From Ehretia macrophylla (taxonomy: Eukaryota; Streptophyta; Magnoliopsida; Boraginales; Ehretiaceae): DNA of 64,000 nucleotides. The stretch spans positions 13,077,501 to 13,141,500 of the forward strand of contig CM075765.1 of assembly GCA_037974665.1 (NCBI GenBank), read 5' to 3'. Positions within the stretch are counted from its first letter, which is position 1. Every line of letters starts with the position of its first letter. Below the pieces are notes generated by a model that ran no database searches, was not told the origin of the DNA, and was given only the letters and a program-made list of their open reading frames with translations. This document shows positions 1 to 11,739 of this stretch, piece by piece. Position numbers and translations under genes: made by a program.

Positions 1-1540
1 TCTTCAATCACGAGCCACGAACCACGAACTTCACGAACATGCCGGCAAACCCCAAGCACTAACAATTGGGATACTCCGGATGTATCTCGATCCTATGACC
101 CTTTCTCCCGAGGTAGGTCCATACCTAGCAGGTGAACCACGCCTCTGGGATAGTGGAGTATGCCTCAGCGAAGAAAGGGAATAGGCACCATGGTAGTCGA
201 GGGAGCACGACAAGCCCGACGCCGCCCGTGTTTCTCGACGCTACCATGTCCGAAAAGGTTGCGTAACCCCGAGACAAGACACAAGCATTCAAGAAATCAC
301 ATAACACGTATGAAGAATGACAAAGTAGACCGCCCTCACAAATATGCATGATATAAGTTCACATAAGCACGAGATTAGCTTAAAGATACCAAAATAAGCA
401 ATCAACACAATTAATTCCCATAATCTACTCAAATAGCTTAATTATATCCTAAATATTCAATGCAATACATGATAACTTAAATACAAGTGCCAATTGCATC
501 AAATATAGCCAAAACTACTTTTTTCCCCTTTCTTTAACCGAGTTTTCTTTCTCTTATGCATGGTTCAAGATTCTCAATCATATCCTAGTCTTTCTATTTT
601 CTTAATTAAACCCAAAGGCACCTTTTAGGATCATAAAAACACATTTTAGCAACAAAAGTTCGGGAAGGCCCCGAATGGATTTGAACTACAACTACACTAA
701 TTGAACCCCATTTTCGCGAAACGAAAGCACCAAAGGTGCTTCCTTAGCTCAAACTTGCCCGGATTGCTTAACGAGAAAAGTCCCCTTTTTAAAGTCAGCT
801 ATTTATGCAATTAAATTCGGTTTCGAGTGATTCAACCTCACGGGGCTTTTCAACTAACTTCACTAGGATCTAGAGCACCTAATTAAAGCCTCAATTTAAG
901 CTAATTAGTAATTTTTCTCAAAACCCTAATTCTAAGCACTATTCATCATCTTCTTCCTTCAATCTCTACATTCAACCATGGAATTCTTTATCAAGCTATG
1001 AAAGTTAACTTTATAGGCTCTAATGTACTCATAATAACCATTCATAACAAGTTTTATAGCTATAATTGACAAATCAAGAAAATTCAACATATGAACATAA
1101 ACTTTAAAAATTATAAAATGAATCTCTCTCACAATTTTTGAAGACAAGGAAGCTTGTTGAAGGCCCTAGGATGCTCAAAACCCTCCCAAGATCAAGCTAG
1201 GAGCTCAAGATGCAAGGTTGTTGAAGCAAAATCTCCTCTTTTCCTTCTCCTTTGGTATTTTCGGCCCTGCTACAGTAATTCCTGCACATTTGTTCTCTTT
1301 TTTTCTTTTTTTTAATGAGCTTAGGTGAACTATACAAGGTTAAGTTGAGGTGGGGTCAAGTTTGGGTATTTAAAAGGTCACTAGCATGCGCGTTATTAAC
1401 TTAAAAACGAGCCTAAGGTGAAAAGTAATGTTAGTTATTTAAATCTCTAAGTTTGTTACGTAACACTATTCACTTAACTACTAAAAACATTTTCTAAACA
1501 AGCTCTCCTATCGCCTCTAGCTCAATTGCACATTTTTCCC
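1..1540 (-). repeat. Ty3/gypsy-type LTR fragment, inverted
   Basis: No host gene is visible here. Read on the minus strand, positions 350 down to 1 show the same order of landmarks as the better defined LTRs at 3.55–5.12 kb and 18.2–20.8 kb: a GC-richer block containing TATTCCCTTTCTTCGCT and then a 'gttcgtggttcgtggctcg' run. A strong inverted repeat (CATGGTAG…CTACCATG, about 189–246) lies in it. The AT-rich part at 350–1540 is read as the U3 side of the same LTR. The 3' part of this LTR would lie left of the window. The right border near 1540 is a guess. Short ORFs here are not credible genes. Confidence 0.5.
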
Positions 1541-2673
1541 ACTCCTCTAACAATTAATGTGATTTAATAAAAATGCTAATTCACTAATAGAATATAGTTT
1601 GAAAACGGGATGAATAGTAGCTAAAGAAGACAGTTTATAAAGCACAGAAGGAAATGCGCAAGCAATAGATGCAACAGTAAATGAATGTATGGCTAAAAGC
1701 TCAGGCGTCACACACACATTGCAGCCATGAGTTCTTGGGGAAAAAATAGGCATTTTTAGTTAGGTTTTCTCAGTATTTTTCTCATAGATTTTGTATTTCA
1801 TGGCCAAATCTTGTCATTCAAAGCTTGAAATTGGTTGTTGGGCACTTGTTCTACCTATTCCTAGCTTCTCTTGGCATCTAAGGTGAGGGAAAAACTAGAT
1901 TTTAATTTTAAAGATCATGTCAAATTTTTATTATTGCATATATAGTTGTTGTTTTGTTAAATTGTCTTTAGATTATTGCTAGTTAGGTATTGTAGATAAC
2001 TTTGTCGATTTATAGCAATTTAAACGGTAATACTATGTATTTTTATTTTCTGGGTATTTAATTGATATTTTGGCTTGTTTCTTGAATAATTGTAGTTGTA
2101 GTATTTGAAATCGAGTTGTAGTTGCTTCTATAGACTTGTTATTTATTGTGTAGCAATGTTGTAATGCCAAATTTTCAATTTGATAGCCGTAGGAAAAGTC
2201 AAAAATTCCAGCCATGAATGCATTGTTATTTTGGACTTGTTGGGCTTGTTTTAGATGGCTTTTGGTTGGTTTATGAGGGGTTAATGTAGTTGCTTGTGTG
2301 GTTAAGTGATAGGAAAAGGTTCGAGGGTTGTTTGAATGGTAGATTGTAAGATATGAAGTTTTGAAGATTGAGTAGTCTTTCTTTAAAATACTTAAGTGTT
2401 GTCTTTAATTGCTTTATAGTGTTTGTGTAGTTGATACTTGGTTTGATGTTGAGTAGGCTCAGGATGGAATGCATGTTGAAATGTGTAATAAGTTGGGTGG
2501 CCTACTTTATCATCTAACTTGGTTGTCTTAATTGTTTACTTAATGTTGTGTTGGTTGATGTACTTTAAATTGATTGATGACTGTTGTTGTACTGGAGGAC
2601 AACCTACTTTGTTGTCTTTTCAGAATATGAAATGTTTAATGTTATTGTTGTGAGTCATGATAGTGTGTGCCAC

Positions 2674-2751
2674 CTCTCGGGCTGTCGGGTTGAAAACGGC
2701 ATGACTATCATGTGCTATCCCCTATCTCACATAGGCGGAGATGCCATGGAG
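2674..2751 (+). other. LTR central stem module, copy A
   Basis: CTCT (2674–2677) can pair with GGAG (2748–2751), and GGC (2680–2682) with GCC (2743–2745), leaving a symmetric 2x2 internal loop. The same geometry occurs at 3958–4044 with different paired bases. The role is unknown; it may be an RNA structure in the LTR transcript. Confidence 0.4.
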
Positions 2752-2986
2752 TATGGGTCTAGAATGGGGTACTTCTGAAATGTATCAATGGGCGCATAGG
2801 GTTGGTTGATTTCATGATGGCGTATGGAGCTACATCAACTAGTGTATCCTTTCTCAATTGAATGGTTATTCATGTTACTTAAGTTGAAATGTTGTTGTTG
2901 AAGATGTTTATTGATTGTTATTGTACCTAGGATGATTTCCCAAGTGGTAAAGAAAGTGATTCCAAAATATCTTTTGAACCCTCGCT

Positions 2987-3008
2987 GAGCTTTGTTATAT
3001 ATAAGCTC
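2987..3008 (+). other. CTGAG-anchored LTR hairpin, copy A
   Basis: GAGCTT (2987–2992) and AAGCTC (3003–3008) form a perfect 6-bp stem, extended by a T–A pair on the outside, around a 10-nt loop. It directly follows CCCTCGCTGAG and precedes a pyrimidine-rich stretch ending in an acceptor-like TTTTAG at about 3029. It belongs to the series at 4530, 20194, 24514, 27662 and 31345. Confidence 0.5.
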
Positions 3009-3957
3009 ACCCTCTTTGCTGACTTTTAGGTGTTATCGAGCCGGACTTAGGGTACGTTGCTCAGGAGGCTGAGTATGAACAATATGTGGATGAGTCCAAT
3101 GTGCAAGAGTCTTGTCCCTGATGTCCCTGCTGGAGTGCTTCTGTGTTGTTTTGTATTATGTAGTATGTTGTAATGTCTTAAGCTTTGAAGTTCGTATTGT
3201 ATAACCCAACTTAAAAATAGTGAAAAGTATAATGCTAGTTTAGTTGTCTTACTTTTGGAATATGAAAATGTTGCTAGACTAGTTTTATATCTATTATGCA
3301 TATGTGTAGTGTAGTTTGTGGTATGTTGTTAAAACGGAGGCATATGACTTGTGGTTGGGATTTTGTATGGTTGTTAAATGAATGGTTTTTGGATGTGTTG
3401 AATGTTGATGGAATGGTTGTTAAAGTTGTAGTTGGTTGTGTGATATTATAAAGGATTGGTTTAGAGTCATGTTGTCCATAATACAGTCGTTATATTGCTG
3501 AAATTCCGTTGCGTCCTGAATGATCATAAGTGGGGTCGAGTTGGGGCGTGACATATATGAATATTTGAATGGACTTGTTGTGGTCGTTTGCTAATGGTAG
3601 GTTTAATGGCTAAGTGTTGCAGTTATAGGAGCAAGCTAGACATTGCATAATTTAGCTAATTCAAGGAGGTTTTGAGTGAATGTAAGCTATTTTCTTGTAT
3701 GCTCAGCTTAATCCAAGGTGAGGGAGTTTCCATTCTTTTGTGCATTCTAGTTTATTTTAATGCTCATAAATTGTATGATTTAGTATAGTTGTTTGCGTTT
3801 ATGTGTGCTTATTGTTTGCTATATTGAGTACGAGGACAACCTACTTTGTTGTTCCTCTTTATGTGTTATCGAACTATTAGTTGTTACTTGTATATACTAT
3901 GTTGTGTTCTCATATCGATGGTTGCGTATTCTTATCATCAGCACGGATTCGATGGGC

Positions 3958-4044
3958 CTCTTTGGGCGACATCGGGCTTGGCAGCGTTGGTTGCTCTAGC
4001 ATCCGTAGCTATTCCCTCTCTCGCTAGGGATGTCGCCATGGGAG
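3958..4044 (+). other. LTR central stem module, copy B
   Basis: The 16 bases at 3958–3973 pair with 4029–4044 with a single 2x2 internal loop. The inner part GGCGACATC/GATGTCGCC is perfect, and the outer CTCTT/GGGAG uses G·U pairs. It is the same architecture as 2674–2751, and as 19789–19873 where the internal-loop positions are paired. Confidence 0.5.
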
Positions 4045-4529
4045 AGTTGGGTCGTAAGATTAACGGGGTGTTACATCCAGAATACCCCCTGTTGGTGTAT
4101 AAGGATGCTAGCTTATCGATTGTTATCTTATTGAGTTCGTGATTCATGGTTCGTGGTTCATGGTTTGTGGTTCGAGATCATGATCGAGACTGCATTCTAT
4201 TGTGTAACTCTCGCTTGGGCCCTTTGTCCTTAGAGAGTTACATGATATGTATCATTTTGAGTAATTCTCGCTTGGGCCCTTTTTCCTTGGAGAGTTACCA
4301 GTGATTGTATTCTTTTATATGTGATATTTATTATATACTTGAATGTTACTTCGTATTGTTATTGATTTTCCATGGTTATCTTCATGTGATTGTCTTTTCG
4401 TGTCCTTGATGTCTATTATTTAGGTTGTCATCAGTTATCTATTTGTATTGATAGTTAATTGTTTAGTACTTGATGCATTGCACGAAAACCTTTTCGAAAA
4501 CACCCCGAATAATTGTTTCCTCCCTCACT

Positions 4530-4552
4530 GAGTATACATGTATAGTATGCTT
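4530..4552 (+). other. CTGAG-anchored LTR hairpin, copy B
   Basis: GAGTATAC (4530–4537) pairs with GTATGCTT (4545–4552) over eight positions, two of them G·U, around a 7-nt loop. An outer T–A pair extends it. It follows CCCTCACT directly. Loop length matches the hairpins at 20194 and 31345. Confidence 0.5.
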
Positions 4553-5288
4553 ACACCTTTTTTTAACCATTTCAGGTTTGGTTCCCTTGGAGACTAAGAA
4601 GAAGAAGAAGTTCTTGTTGATCAATTACTTTAATTAATGTTGTTGAGGATGGATGTGAAAGAATGTGATTTTGCTGTGTTGTGATCTAATTGAGACCTTA
4701 TGGGTCTTGTGTATTATTATGACATATTGAAATATTGTAATATTAAGTTTAAAGTCTAATTGAGACCTTATGGAAGTTGGTTGGTGGACTTAAAATCTAA
4801 GAAAGTAAAATAGATAAGATTAGAGTGGTATAATAAGCGAAATCATGATATTAGAATTTCAACAGCTAATGGAAATGCATGCTTGTATGTTATACCTTGT
4901 ATTAGTAGAAAGGCTAAGATGGCCTTAGAGACTTGGAAAGTTATGTTTAGTGAAGATCGTGTTTGCTGTGAATGTTTGTATATTGCTATTGTGGCTATTT
5001 TTTCTACGTACAAGTTGTGGATAAGTCTATAAAAAGGGGAAACTCCGCTCATTTTCCCTCGTTTTTCATGACTTGGGGTATTGGGATCTGTGACCGGATT
5101 TCGTGAGAGATCAGGCTGTTACACCAAGTACCATCGCTTACCATCCCATTAAGTCCCAACCATTAGAGCTGGCCTAAGGGCGTAAAAGCTTCAAGCCATT
5201 ACAGCCAAATCAAAAGTGCAAATTGTGCTTGATACGGGAGAGGCCGAAAGTGCCAATTGTGCCCGATACGGGAAAGGCAATCAAACCA

Positions 5289-5528
5289 GAAAAGGCCAAA
5301 AGTACAGACGAATAGGTCATAAATGACCGACCAAAATCCCATAAATTGGTAAAAGGCCAAAAGTGCCGACGAAGAGGTCACAAATGACCGACCAAAATCC
5401 CATAAATTTGTAAAAGGCCAAAAGTGCCTATGAAGGTCATAAATGACCAACCAAAATCCCATAAATGGGTAAAAGGTGAAAATGAGTGGACAAAGGTAAA
5501 AAATGACCGTCCAAGACCCTAATGGGAA
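5289..5528 (+). repeat. ~60-bp tandem repeat, four copies
   Basis: Four adjoining copies of a unit of about 60 bp starting 'aaaaggccaaaagt' and carrying 'aaatgaccgaccaaaatcccataaat'-like text begin near 5295, 5355, 5415 and 5472; the fourth is the most diverged. Open frames across them on the minus strand result from the repeat and are not a gene. Confidence 0.8.
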
Positions 5529-5608
5529 AAAGAAAATAGCGGGCCAACAAAAGACCATCACCTGTAACCAAACCAAAAGGTCTAAAGACAGACACCATCA
5601 AAAAAAAA

Positions 5609-5790
5609 ATTAGGCGACTGAGCCAAAGTTCGAAAGATCACCCCCGAAATGGGAGTCAGGTGACTGAGCCAAAGGTCAAAAGACCACCACCCGAAATGGG
5701 AATCAGGTGACTGAGCCAAAAGTTGAAAAACTATAACCCAAGATGGGAATCTGGCTGCCAAGCCAATGATCAAAAGATCAACAGCTCGAG
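5609..5790 (+). repeat. ~47-bp tandem repeat, about four copies
   Basis: A second array uses an unrelated unit beginning 'gactgagccaaag' and ending 'gaaatgggaatcaggt'. There are three clear copies and one degraded copy ('tgccaagccaatg'). It sits directly downstream of the 60-bp array. Confidence 0.75.
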
Positions 5791-6224
5791 GTGAACATCA
5801 AATCGTTAAGCCTAAGGTCGGGAAATCATCACTCACGAAGGAAAAATCCTTGGACTACATACATTCAGGGTTAAGCTAAGTGCCTTTAGCCTCTAGAATT
5901 CAAGTGGCCATAAATCCAAGGACCAAGGATCCTAAGAGGTCGGATAATTTAAATCCTATTAAAGAAAATGGTTAAAAGAAAAAAATTCCCCAAATATCGT
6001 CTCGCGCAAATATAAATGAAAGGCTAAGCAAAAGGCAAGTGTGGAAAAGGATTTAAATCCTGATGCCATCAAAGCCGAGCTCGAGGTCCTCAGGAGCCTC
6101 TGGCCACGAGCCAAATTCTGAGAAAATCAAAGTCCTACCACAAGCCCGACAATCCGAACTCTCGACCCACAACACCAAATATCGAGACTATTAAAGACGA
6201 ACCACGAGTTATTAGAGCCCGTCT

Positions 6225-6600
6225 AAGGGCGCAAGAGCTTTAAATCTTTAGAGCTAGCCCCCGATGTAAGAACCTGAGGCCTACAGTACATTAGAGCCGA
6301 ATTCTAAGACATAGATCTTTAGAACTGAAGAATAGTCAATTCAACCCCGAGGTTATCAGAACCAACGAAGGGTCATTCGGCCTCGTGGTTATTAGAGTTG
6401 AGAAAGGGTCATTTGACCCCAAGGTAATTAGAATTGAATAACGGTTATCTAACCTCGAGACTACTAATCAAATAGGGTCATTCAACCCTAACGACATTAG
6501 ATCCAAAGGTCATTCGTCCTCGAGGTCTTTAGATCAAAAAGCGATCAATGGACCCAAGCCAATTAAAGCTAGATTCAGGACCATCAATTCCCAATGACAT
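6225..6600 (+). repeat. Degenerate tandem phrases (ATTAGAGCC / GGTCATTCGACC)
   Basis: At least six loosely spaced copies of 'attagag/att' alternate with 'gggtcattc.accc.gag'. The period is about 45–60 bp and copies are heavily diverged. This looks like an older array of the same element. Confidence 0.5.
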
Positions 6601-7767
6601 TAGAGCCAAACTTTAGGCCATGGGGGCCGATCTTTGGGGTATTATAGCCCAAGACTATTAAAGTTGAACTCAAAATCATTAGAACCAAAACTTAAATTCG
6701 TGGTTGAACACAGTTGAGTTATGGAAAGCCGAGGTCGAGCCCTAACTCATAAAGATACATACCAAAGCCAAGGATAAGCCCGAGAAAACCCAACAAATAC
6801 CTAAGTGAGCTTAAATATAAGACAAATCCAAAGGCTGACACATATATAGTAAGTGTGAAAAATGAGGCCAAGCTCGGGCTAAGCACCGAACCCAAAGATG
6901 GAGATCGAACCGTAAAACAAAAGACGAGATAAGGGTCTAAGGGGCTTGCCCGACCTGACCAAAAACTCAAAACTAAAGTTATACAAGAGCTTCTACCGCC
7001 TCGGCGGCCAGCAAACCATATGTCATCTGAGAAATATTTCCCAGGATGCAAAGAAGACTTGATTTGACAATCAGAGTACAATGTCGAAGGGATGAAGGTT
7101 GGTGTATGGTTTAAAGGCCTATATCCGACCCTAAGAACAACACATGCCGACCAATAGGCAAAATTGCCCCGAGACCGAGCCAAAGGAGTTTAATATTTAC
7201 CCCATAGAAATGATAAAAATGGAAAGCGCCTCAAGTAAGGAGACCGGGCTTTCTTTTAGTTCAAAAACCGTAATTCATAGCTAAAAAAGAGCTAACTGAT
7301 CCCAGTAAAATGAAACCCCAACCTTTGGGCCATGAGAAAGACCCTACAAGGGGACGGGAAAGGTTTTTTTATAAGAGACTTTATATGCTCTATCCTTAGT
7401 TATTTCCTTACAATTTGGGTGAGCACTTGACTCACCCCTGATCTCTGAACGCCTATTATATTCTCAGACCACTCCCCCTAGGAGTAGATTTGATAAATTC
7501 AAACCCACAGGAGCTCGGGATCTTATTTCCCGACTTAGCAGACCTATGCTGACTCCAAGAGCATCAATAAAGGCAATGCTAACGCCACCATGATGAATCC
7601 AATGTTGTTTAGAGCAACAATTATCATTTACCACCTCATCGAATCCAACTAAACAATTATTAGACCATACCTAGTTATAAGGGCGAGAGTGGAGAAATAT
7701 ACTAAGAAAGTAGAAACATGTTGGTGATTCCCTAACCTCTTGCAGAGCTCAGAGAATCGGGGGGCTT

Positions 7768-8510
7768 ATGATATAGGTATAAATTCGCCCATGTATGAAT
7801 AGACAAAAATGACACCAGAGTCTAAATTAAAATCATACCCGAACTTCTGGCCTGAAGTGGGTCTGCCCGATGACGATCACCTTACCCGACTTAAATAAAA
7901 CATGTCCTGACCTGAGGATACCCCAAGGGATCGGGATAATCGATCCAGCTCGGGAAATAATATGCCCAAAAGGCCTATAAATCTCTTTCGTAGTGGGACA
8001 CATGACAGTCCCTAGTCATTTGAGATTTAGTATAAATACAATGACACCCATTTGACAAAAGGTAACCAATATGGGGTACACATGCCTTATAACTCTCTAT
8101 CTCAATCCCCCTTTTTTATTATCTTTTTTGCTTATATGCAATTTGGGCCCCCATAACTGACTTGAGCATTGGAATAGCCCCTGAGGGACAACCCCGGGGT
8201 CCTTTGTTTTGCAGGTCAATCACCTCCGGAGAGGAATGATAAGCCCATGAACCGCGGAGCCAGATTTTGACCTTAACAATATCGATGAACAGTAGCAGAC
8301 CCAGGCACCTAAGCTTAGGGTGTACACTCATATAGTGAAAGTGGTCAGGGTGTACACTCCTATAGTGAAAATATCCAATATAATAATTTTTTTATAAAAA
8401 AACCAAAAATATATATATATATATTTTTTCAAGTTGAGAATGTATACTTACACATCCTCATACTAAGGTAGATCCGCCACTGCCGATGAAATAATACTAA
8501 AGCAGTAACA
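7768..8510 (+). repeat. Probable LTR of the Tat/Ogre-like element
   Basis: The block starts TGATATAGG right after the G-rich tract and has a TATA-like 'tataaatac' (about 8030). It contains 'ctgacttgagcattggaatag … cccggggtcctttgttttgcaggt' (about 8157–8217), a phrase characteristic of the R/U5 part of Tat-lineage LTRs. It is interrupted by the hAT MITE at 8290. The right border at 'cagtaaca' (about 8510) is a guess. No target duplication was found. Confidence 0.5.
8290..8482. mobile_element. 193-bp non-autonomous hAT element (MITE)
   Basis: Terminal inverted repeats are CAGTAGCAGACCCA at the left and, in complement, CAGTGGCGGATCTA at the right. It is flanked by 8-bp direct repeats tcgatgaa (8282–8289) and ccgatgaa (8483–8490), 7 of 8 identical. 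An 8-bp target duplication with CAGNGGCGGA termini is the hAT pattern. The inside is non-coding and contains the near-duplicate phrase 'gggtgtacactc.tatagtgaaa' twice. Confidence 0.85.
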
Positions 8511-8699
8511 TTTTCCAAATGGAGAGCTAACATAGCACCACGATACCTTCTGTTTGTTAATTTCTTCTACTTCTCCCCCACTCTTTAATCTGAGTTAAAC
8601 CATAGGTTTACTATTTTTTGTTTATCATCATGTGGCTAATTGATACACTTAAATGACTTTCTAGTTTTTTTTTTAGGCAAGTAATCACTTCATTTCACC

Positions 8700-9760
8700 A
8701 TAAAAAACTAAGAGATCAAACAAAAAATCATTATAAAGAACAAAAAGATCTATTTTATACACTATTAATATATTTACTTTGTAACAAAATTTTGTCCCTA
8801 ACATTCATCAAAATCTTCTCAATAATTAAATAACTTTCTAGTTTTCAAGAGACTAGATACAACTTTTAATTTTAAAATCAGCTTACTTAAATTCAATAAA
8901 TAGGTACAAACAGTTTGATTCTCCCTACAAGTGCATATTCTCAATCCTCGAATTTTGAATTTATTTGATGCTTGAGATTAGTTTTGATTACTGACAAAGA
9001 CAACCTCTGGTGTTTTTCAAATTTCCCATACCTTATACAGCTCCATATTAAAATGACAAATTAAGAAGCAGCTACCGTCTTCAATGCGTCCCCTTTCCCT
9101 CAAGAGCGTATAGCTTGTCAAGCATTGAAACTAAAACGCATCTCACGGCAATAAATTATTTTACGAGGCAGAAAATGACACACAATTAACGAATCTAATT
9201 TCGTTTCGATCGATATCATGGCAGTAGACGAAGTCAAACGTACTGAACGTGGCCAGCAATATATGAAGCTCCATCAAACAATCACTGAACACTTTGTTGG
9301 AATTAGTTTTAAATTCATGTGAATAATACGTATTAGACAGGTCTTATATGATTATATGAAAGATCGGGTACATATGTATTATTTTTCGGAGATGATAAAT
9401 GTAGTATATTCACTTATTTAAAACTATTAGGTAATAAATGGGAAATTATTACTCAGCATTATTATCGAGTACTATTCGTGGGTGGGATATTACATCCAAT
9501 TTTTTGGCAGCATTATTGCAAGAAGTTGTGATTGTTATTTTTTGGGAAACTTGCACTACCAACTGTTATCACCGTAGCATTAAAGTCTTAAGAAACTTGA
9601 GTTTAACTCAAGCCTATCGTGTTTGCATTTCCTTTTACTATTCTGTTTATTTCAATTTTGGTTAAATATTTTTTTTTTCCAAATCTGTAATTTTACATAC
9701 ATTTTAGTTCTAAATTCTGTTTTGCTTTACTATGTTGTCTTCTTCTTTCCAATATGTATT
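8700..9760 (+). repeat. P450 upstream region, duplicate copy 1
   Basis: This non-coding DNA is repeated at 10265–11170. The stretch 8740–9330 matches 10315–10820, including 'agatctattttatacactatta' and 'gaagctccatcaaacaatcactgaacactttgtt'; 9515–9680 matches 10955–11115. Middle parts (9330–9510 versus 10815–10950) have diverged or were replaced. It precedes the truncated P450 fragment at 9851, just as copy 2 precedes the intact gene. Confidence 0.8.
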
Positions 9761-9850
9761 ATACATGTGAATTTTGAACCCAAAATCTTTTAATACTAAT
9801 TAAATTCTGATACTAACTAATCTAAAAGTTTAAGTTGTTAAATAATAAAA

Positions 9851-10030
9851 GTTTCCCTCAAAGTCCAAAGAGGGGTTCCTAATTTGGGACATCTCCATCT
9901 GCTGGGAAACAATCCCCATCAAGATTTGCACATGCTAGCCAAGAAACATGGCCCCATCATGTTTATGCAGTTTGGATTATTACCCACTATCGTTGTTTCT
10001 TCTCCTCAAGCAGCGAAGCAGTTCCTCAAT
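9851..10030 (+). pseudogene. Truncated cytochrome P450 fragment
   Basis: About 180 bp closely match exon 1 of the intact P450 at 11740, covering roughly residues 34–88 (proline-rich hinge, [23 protein letters not shown]). It lacks the start codon and membrane anchor, carries an extra A near the hinge ('tccaaag' where the intact gene has 'cccaag') that shifts the frame, and breaks off at 'ttcctcaa'. Unrelated DNA with an immediate stop codon follows. It is a dead, partial copy from tandem duplication of the P450 locus. Confidence 0.9.
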
Positions 10031-10291
10031 GATAAAATCTAGATATTATTATCTTGGTAATATCTAAAATAGTATAATCTACAAAAATCTAAGAAAGTAG
10101 AATCCTAAATTTTTTTACTAGAATAATTAGTTGAGTTCAGAAAAATTATCATGATTTTTAGGAAATATCTTGAATATTTTATGCAAATATCTTGTACCTA
10201 AAAATCTCTATGGACAGCTATAAATATGAGCTTCTCTACCATTTGTAACCAAGAGATCAGACAAGAGATCAAATAAAGGATCATTACATCA
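10030..10291 (+). mobile_element. Probable small solo LTR breaking the P450 copy
   Basis: This ~260-bp insert starts TGATAAAATC exactly where P450 homology stops and ends near 'ttacatca'. It contains a TATA-like 'tataaatatg' (about 10219–10228) followed by 'aataaag', the order expected of an LTR. No convincing target duplication is present. Its last ~30 bp ('agagatcaaataaaggatcattaca') resemble 8710–8735 at the left edge of duplicate copy 1, so related sequence flanks both copies. Confidence 0.4.
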
Positions 10292-11170
10292 ACCTATTCG
10301 TAATTTGCCATAGAGAATAAAGAGATCTATTTTATACACTATTAAAATATTTACTTTATAACGAAATTTTGTCCCTAACATTTATCAGAATCTTCTCAAT
10401 AATTAAATGACTTTCTAATTTTCAAGAGACTAGATACAAATTTGAATTTTAAAATCAGCTTACTTAAATTCAATAAATAAGTACAAACGGCTTGATTCTC
10501 CCTACAAGTGCATATTTTCAATCCTCGAATTTTTAATTTGTTTGATGCTTGAGATTAGTTTTGATTACTAACAAAGACAACCTCTCTGGTGTTTTTTAAA
10601 TTTCCCATACCTTATACAGCTCCATATTAAAATGACAAAGAAGCAGACTACGGTCTTCAATGCCTCCCCTTTCCCTCAAGAGCGTATACCTTGTCAAGTA
10701 TTGAACGTGAACAGTAGACGAAGACACACGTACTGAACGTGGCCAGCAATGAAGCTCCATCAAACAATCACTGAACACTTTGTTGCAATTAGTTTTAAAT
10801 TCATGTGAATAATACGTTTATACCCCTGCATGGTTTCTTATAAATACCAGGGTCCTACGCCTGGGTTTTTAAACAAAAAAAGCATAGTGTTCTTATAATT
10901 TTCAAAGAGTTATGCATTACAAAGTTCTTTAGTTCTTATAATTTTGGTATGCTCCAATTACAAGAAGTTATGATTGTTGCATTCATGCAGACTTTCGCTA
11001 CCAAATGTCAGCACTGTAGTAAAGTTTTAAGAAAATTAAGTCTAACTCAAATTATATCTGGTTTGCATTTCCTTGTACTGTTCTGTTTATTTCTATTTTG
11101 GTTAGATATTTTTTTCCCAAATCTGTAATGTTACATACATTTTAGTACTAAATTCTCTTTTGCTATACTT
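10265..11170 (+). repeat. P450 upstream region, duplicate copy 2
   Basis: This is the second copy of the non-coding block described at 8700–9760, lying immediately upstream of the intact P450 gene and therefore likely to include its distal promoter. From 11171 to 11739 there is no counterpart in copy 1. That part holds AT and TATG microsatellites (about 11200–11235 and 11355–11395) and the presumed proximal promoter and 5' UTR. No unambiguous TATA box can be picked. Confidence 0.8.
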
Positions 11171-11739
11171 TGTCGTCTTCTTCTATCCGATCTACAATAT
11201 TATGCATATATATATGTACATATATACATATATATAAGGAGTTTCTTTGATAGATAGCTTTCCTCTTTGTGATCTGTTGGCTAATAGGATTTACGGTTTG
11301 GTGGGTCAACATGCCAAAAGTCATTCTCATTGAATTACGGCGGGGGAAAGAATCCAAATATATATATATGTGTATGTGTATGTATGTATGTGTCATGCAA
11401 CTAGTAATCTTAACCCTAATATTATATTACTATGCATTGTAACTTTTGATTGTAAATTGATCACAATAGAAATATTTACCAACACACTTAGCTACAGATT
11501 ACATATATAGCCATAATCCATTAGCCAGCCATATTCGTCGATCTTAACTGAATTCCACTGCTTTTTTCTACCAAAACAACATGTTGAGTGGAGAAAAGTC
11601 ATCTGTTTTCCCTGTTTGTCGCTGATTCCTTTATCACAAGCTACAATTTTTAAGTGTAAATTTACTTACTTATTTTTCAACTACAACGATTTCAGGCTCC
11701 AACGTAATTAATCTCACCAGCGTAATAAGCAAAACCATA

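Larger units (their letters stand above)
1555..3552 (+). repeat. Ty3/gypsy-type LTR-like block A
   Basis: A plus-strand LTR-like block ending in 'ggggcgtgaca' at about 3552, the kind of terminus seen in the two LTRs here that are followed by a primer-binding site. Inside it are a splice-donor-like AAGGTGAGGG at about 1880–1889, a central stem (2674–2751), and the CTCGCTGAG hairpin at 2987–3008. No primer-binding site follows the terminus and no gag-pol follows, so this is a solo or truncated LTR. Its left border is uncertain. No host gene is supported in the interval. Confidence 0.55.
3553..5122 (+). repeat. Ty3/gypsy-type LTR-like block B (5' truncated)
   Basis: This plus-strand block ends with '…atcaggctgttaca' at 5122. 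It contains the donor-like AAGGTGAGGG (about 3715–3724), a central GC-rich module (3950–4110) clearly similar to that of the 18.2-kb element (shared GGTTGCTCTAGC and GCTATTCCCT), a CTCACTGAG hairpin (4530–4552) and an acceptor-like CATTTCAG (about 4575). Two copies of a 'taactctcgcttgggccctttg'-like sentence occur at about 4205 and 4265. There is no primer-binding site or gag-pol after it, so it is a solo or truncated LTR. Confidence 0.6.
5123..7767 (+). repeat. 3' non-coding part of a Tat/Ogre-like Ty3/gypsy element
   Basis: This stretch has no intact gene. It is made of purine-rich, degenerate repeated phrases ('ttagagcc', 'gaccgacc', 'cgaggt', 'ggtcattcgaccc'), a composition typical of the tandem-repeat-rich 3' non-coding part of Tat/Ogre retrotransposons. 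The tract ends in a purine/G run ('gaatcgggggg', about 7752–7762) that could be the polypurine tract before a 3' LTR. Assignment to Tat/Ogre rests on this layout and on the LTR-like end that follows; no pol domain is readable. Confidence 0.5.

Noticed and set aside
5199-5576. 125-codon minus-strand ORF with repeated WSVIYDL words
   Set aside because: The repeated words simply mirror the ~60-bp tandem array on the other strand. There is no sign of selection for coding.
6719-7183. 154-codon minus-strand ORF, hydrophobic
   Set aside because: It lies in the repeat-rich 3' region of a Tat/Ogre-like element, shows no known domain and has low-complexity Leu/Phe/Ser composition. It is best explained as chance antisense to purine-rich repeats.
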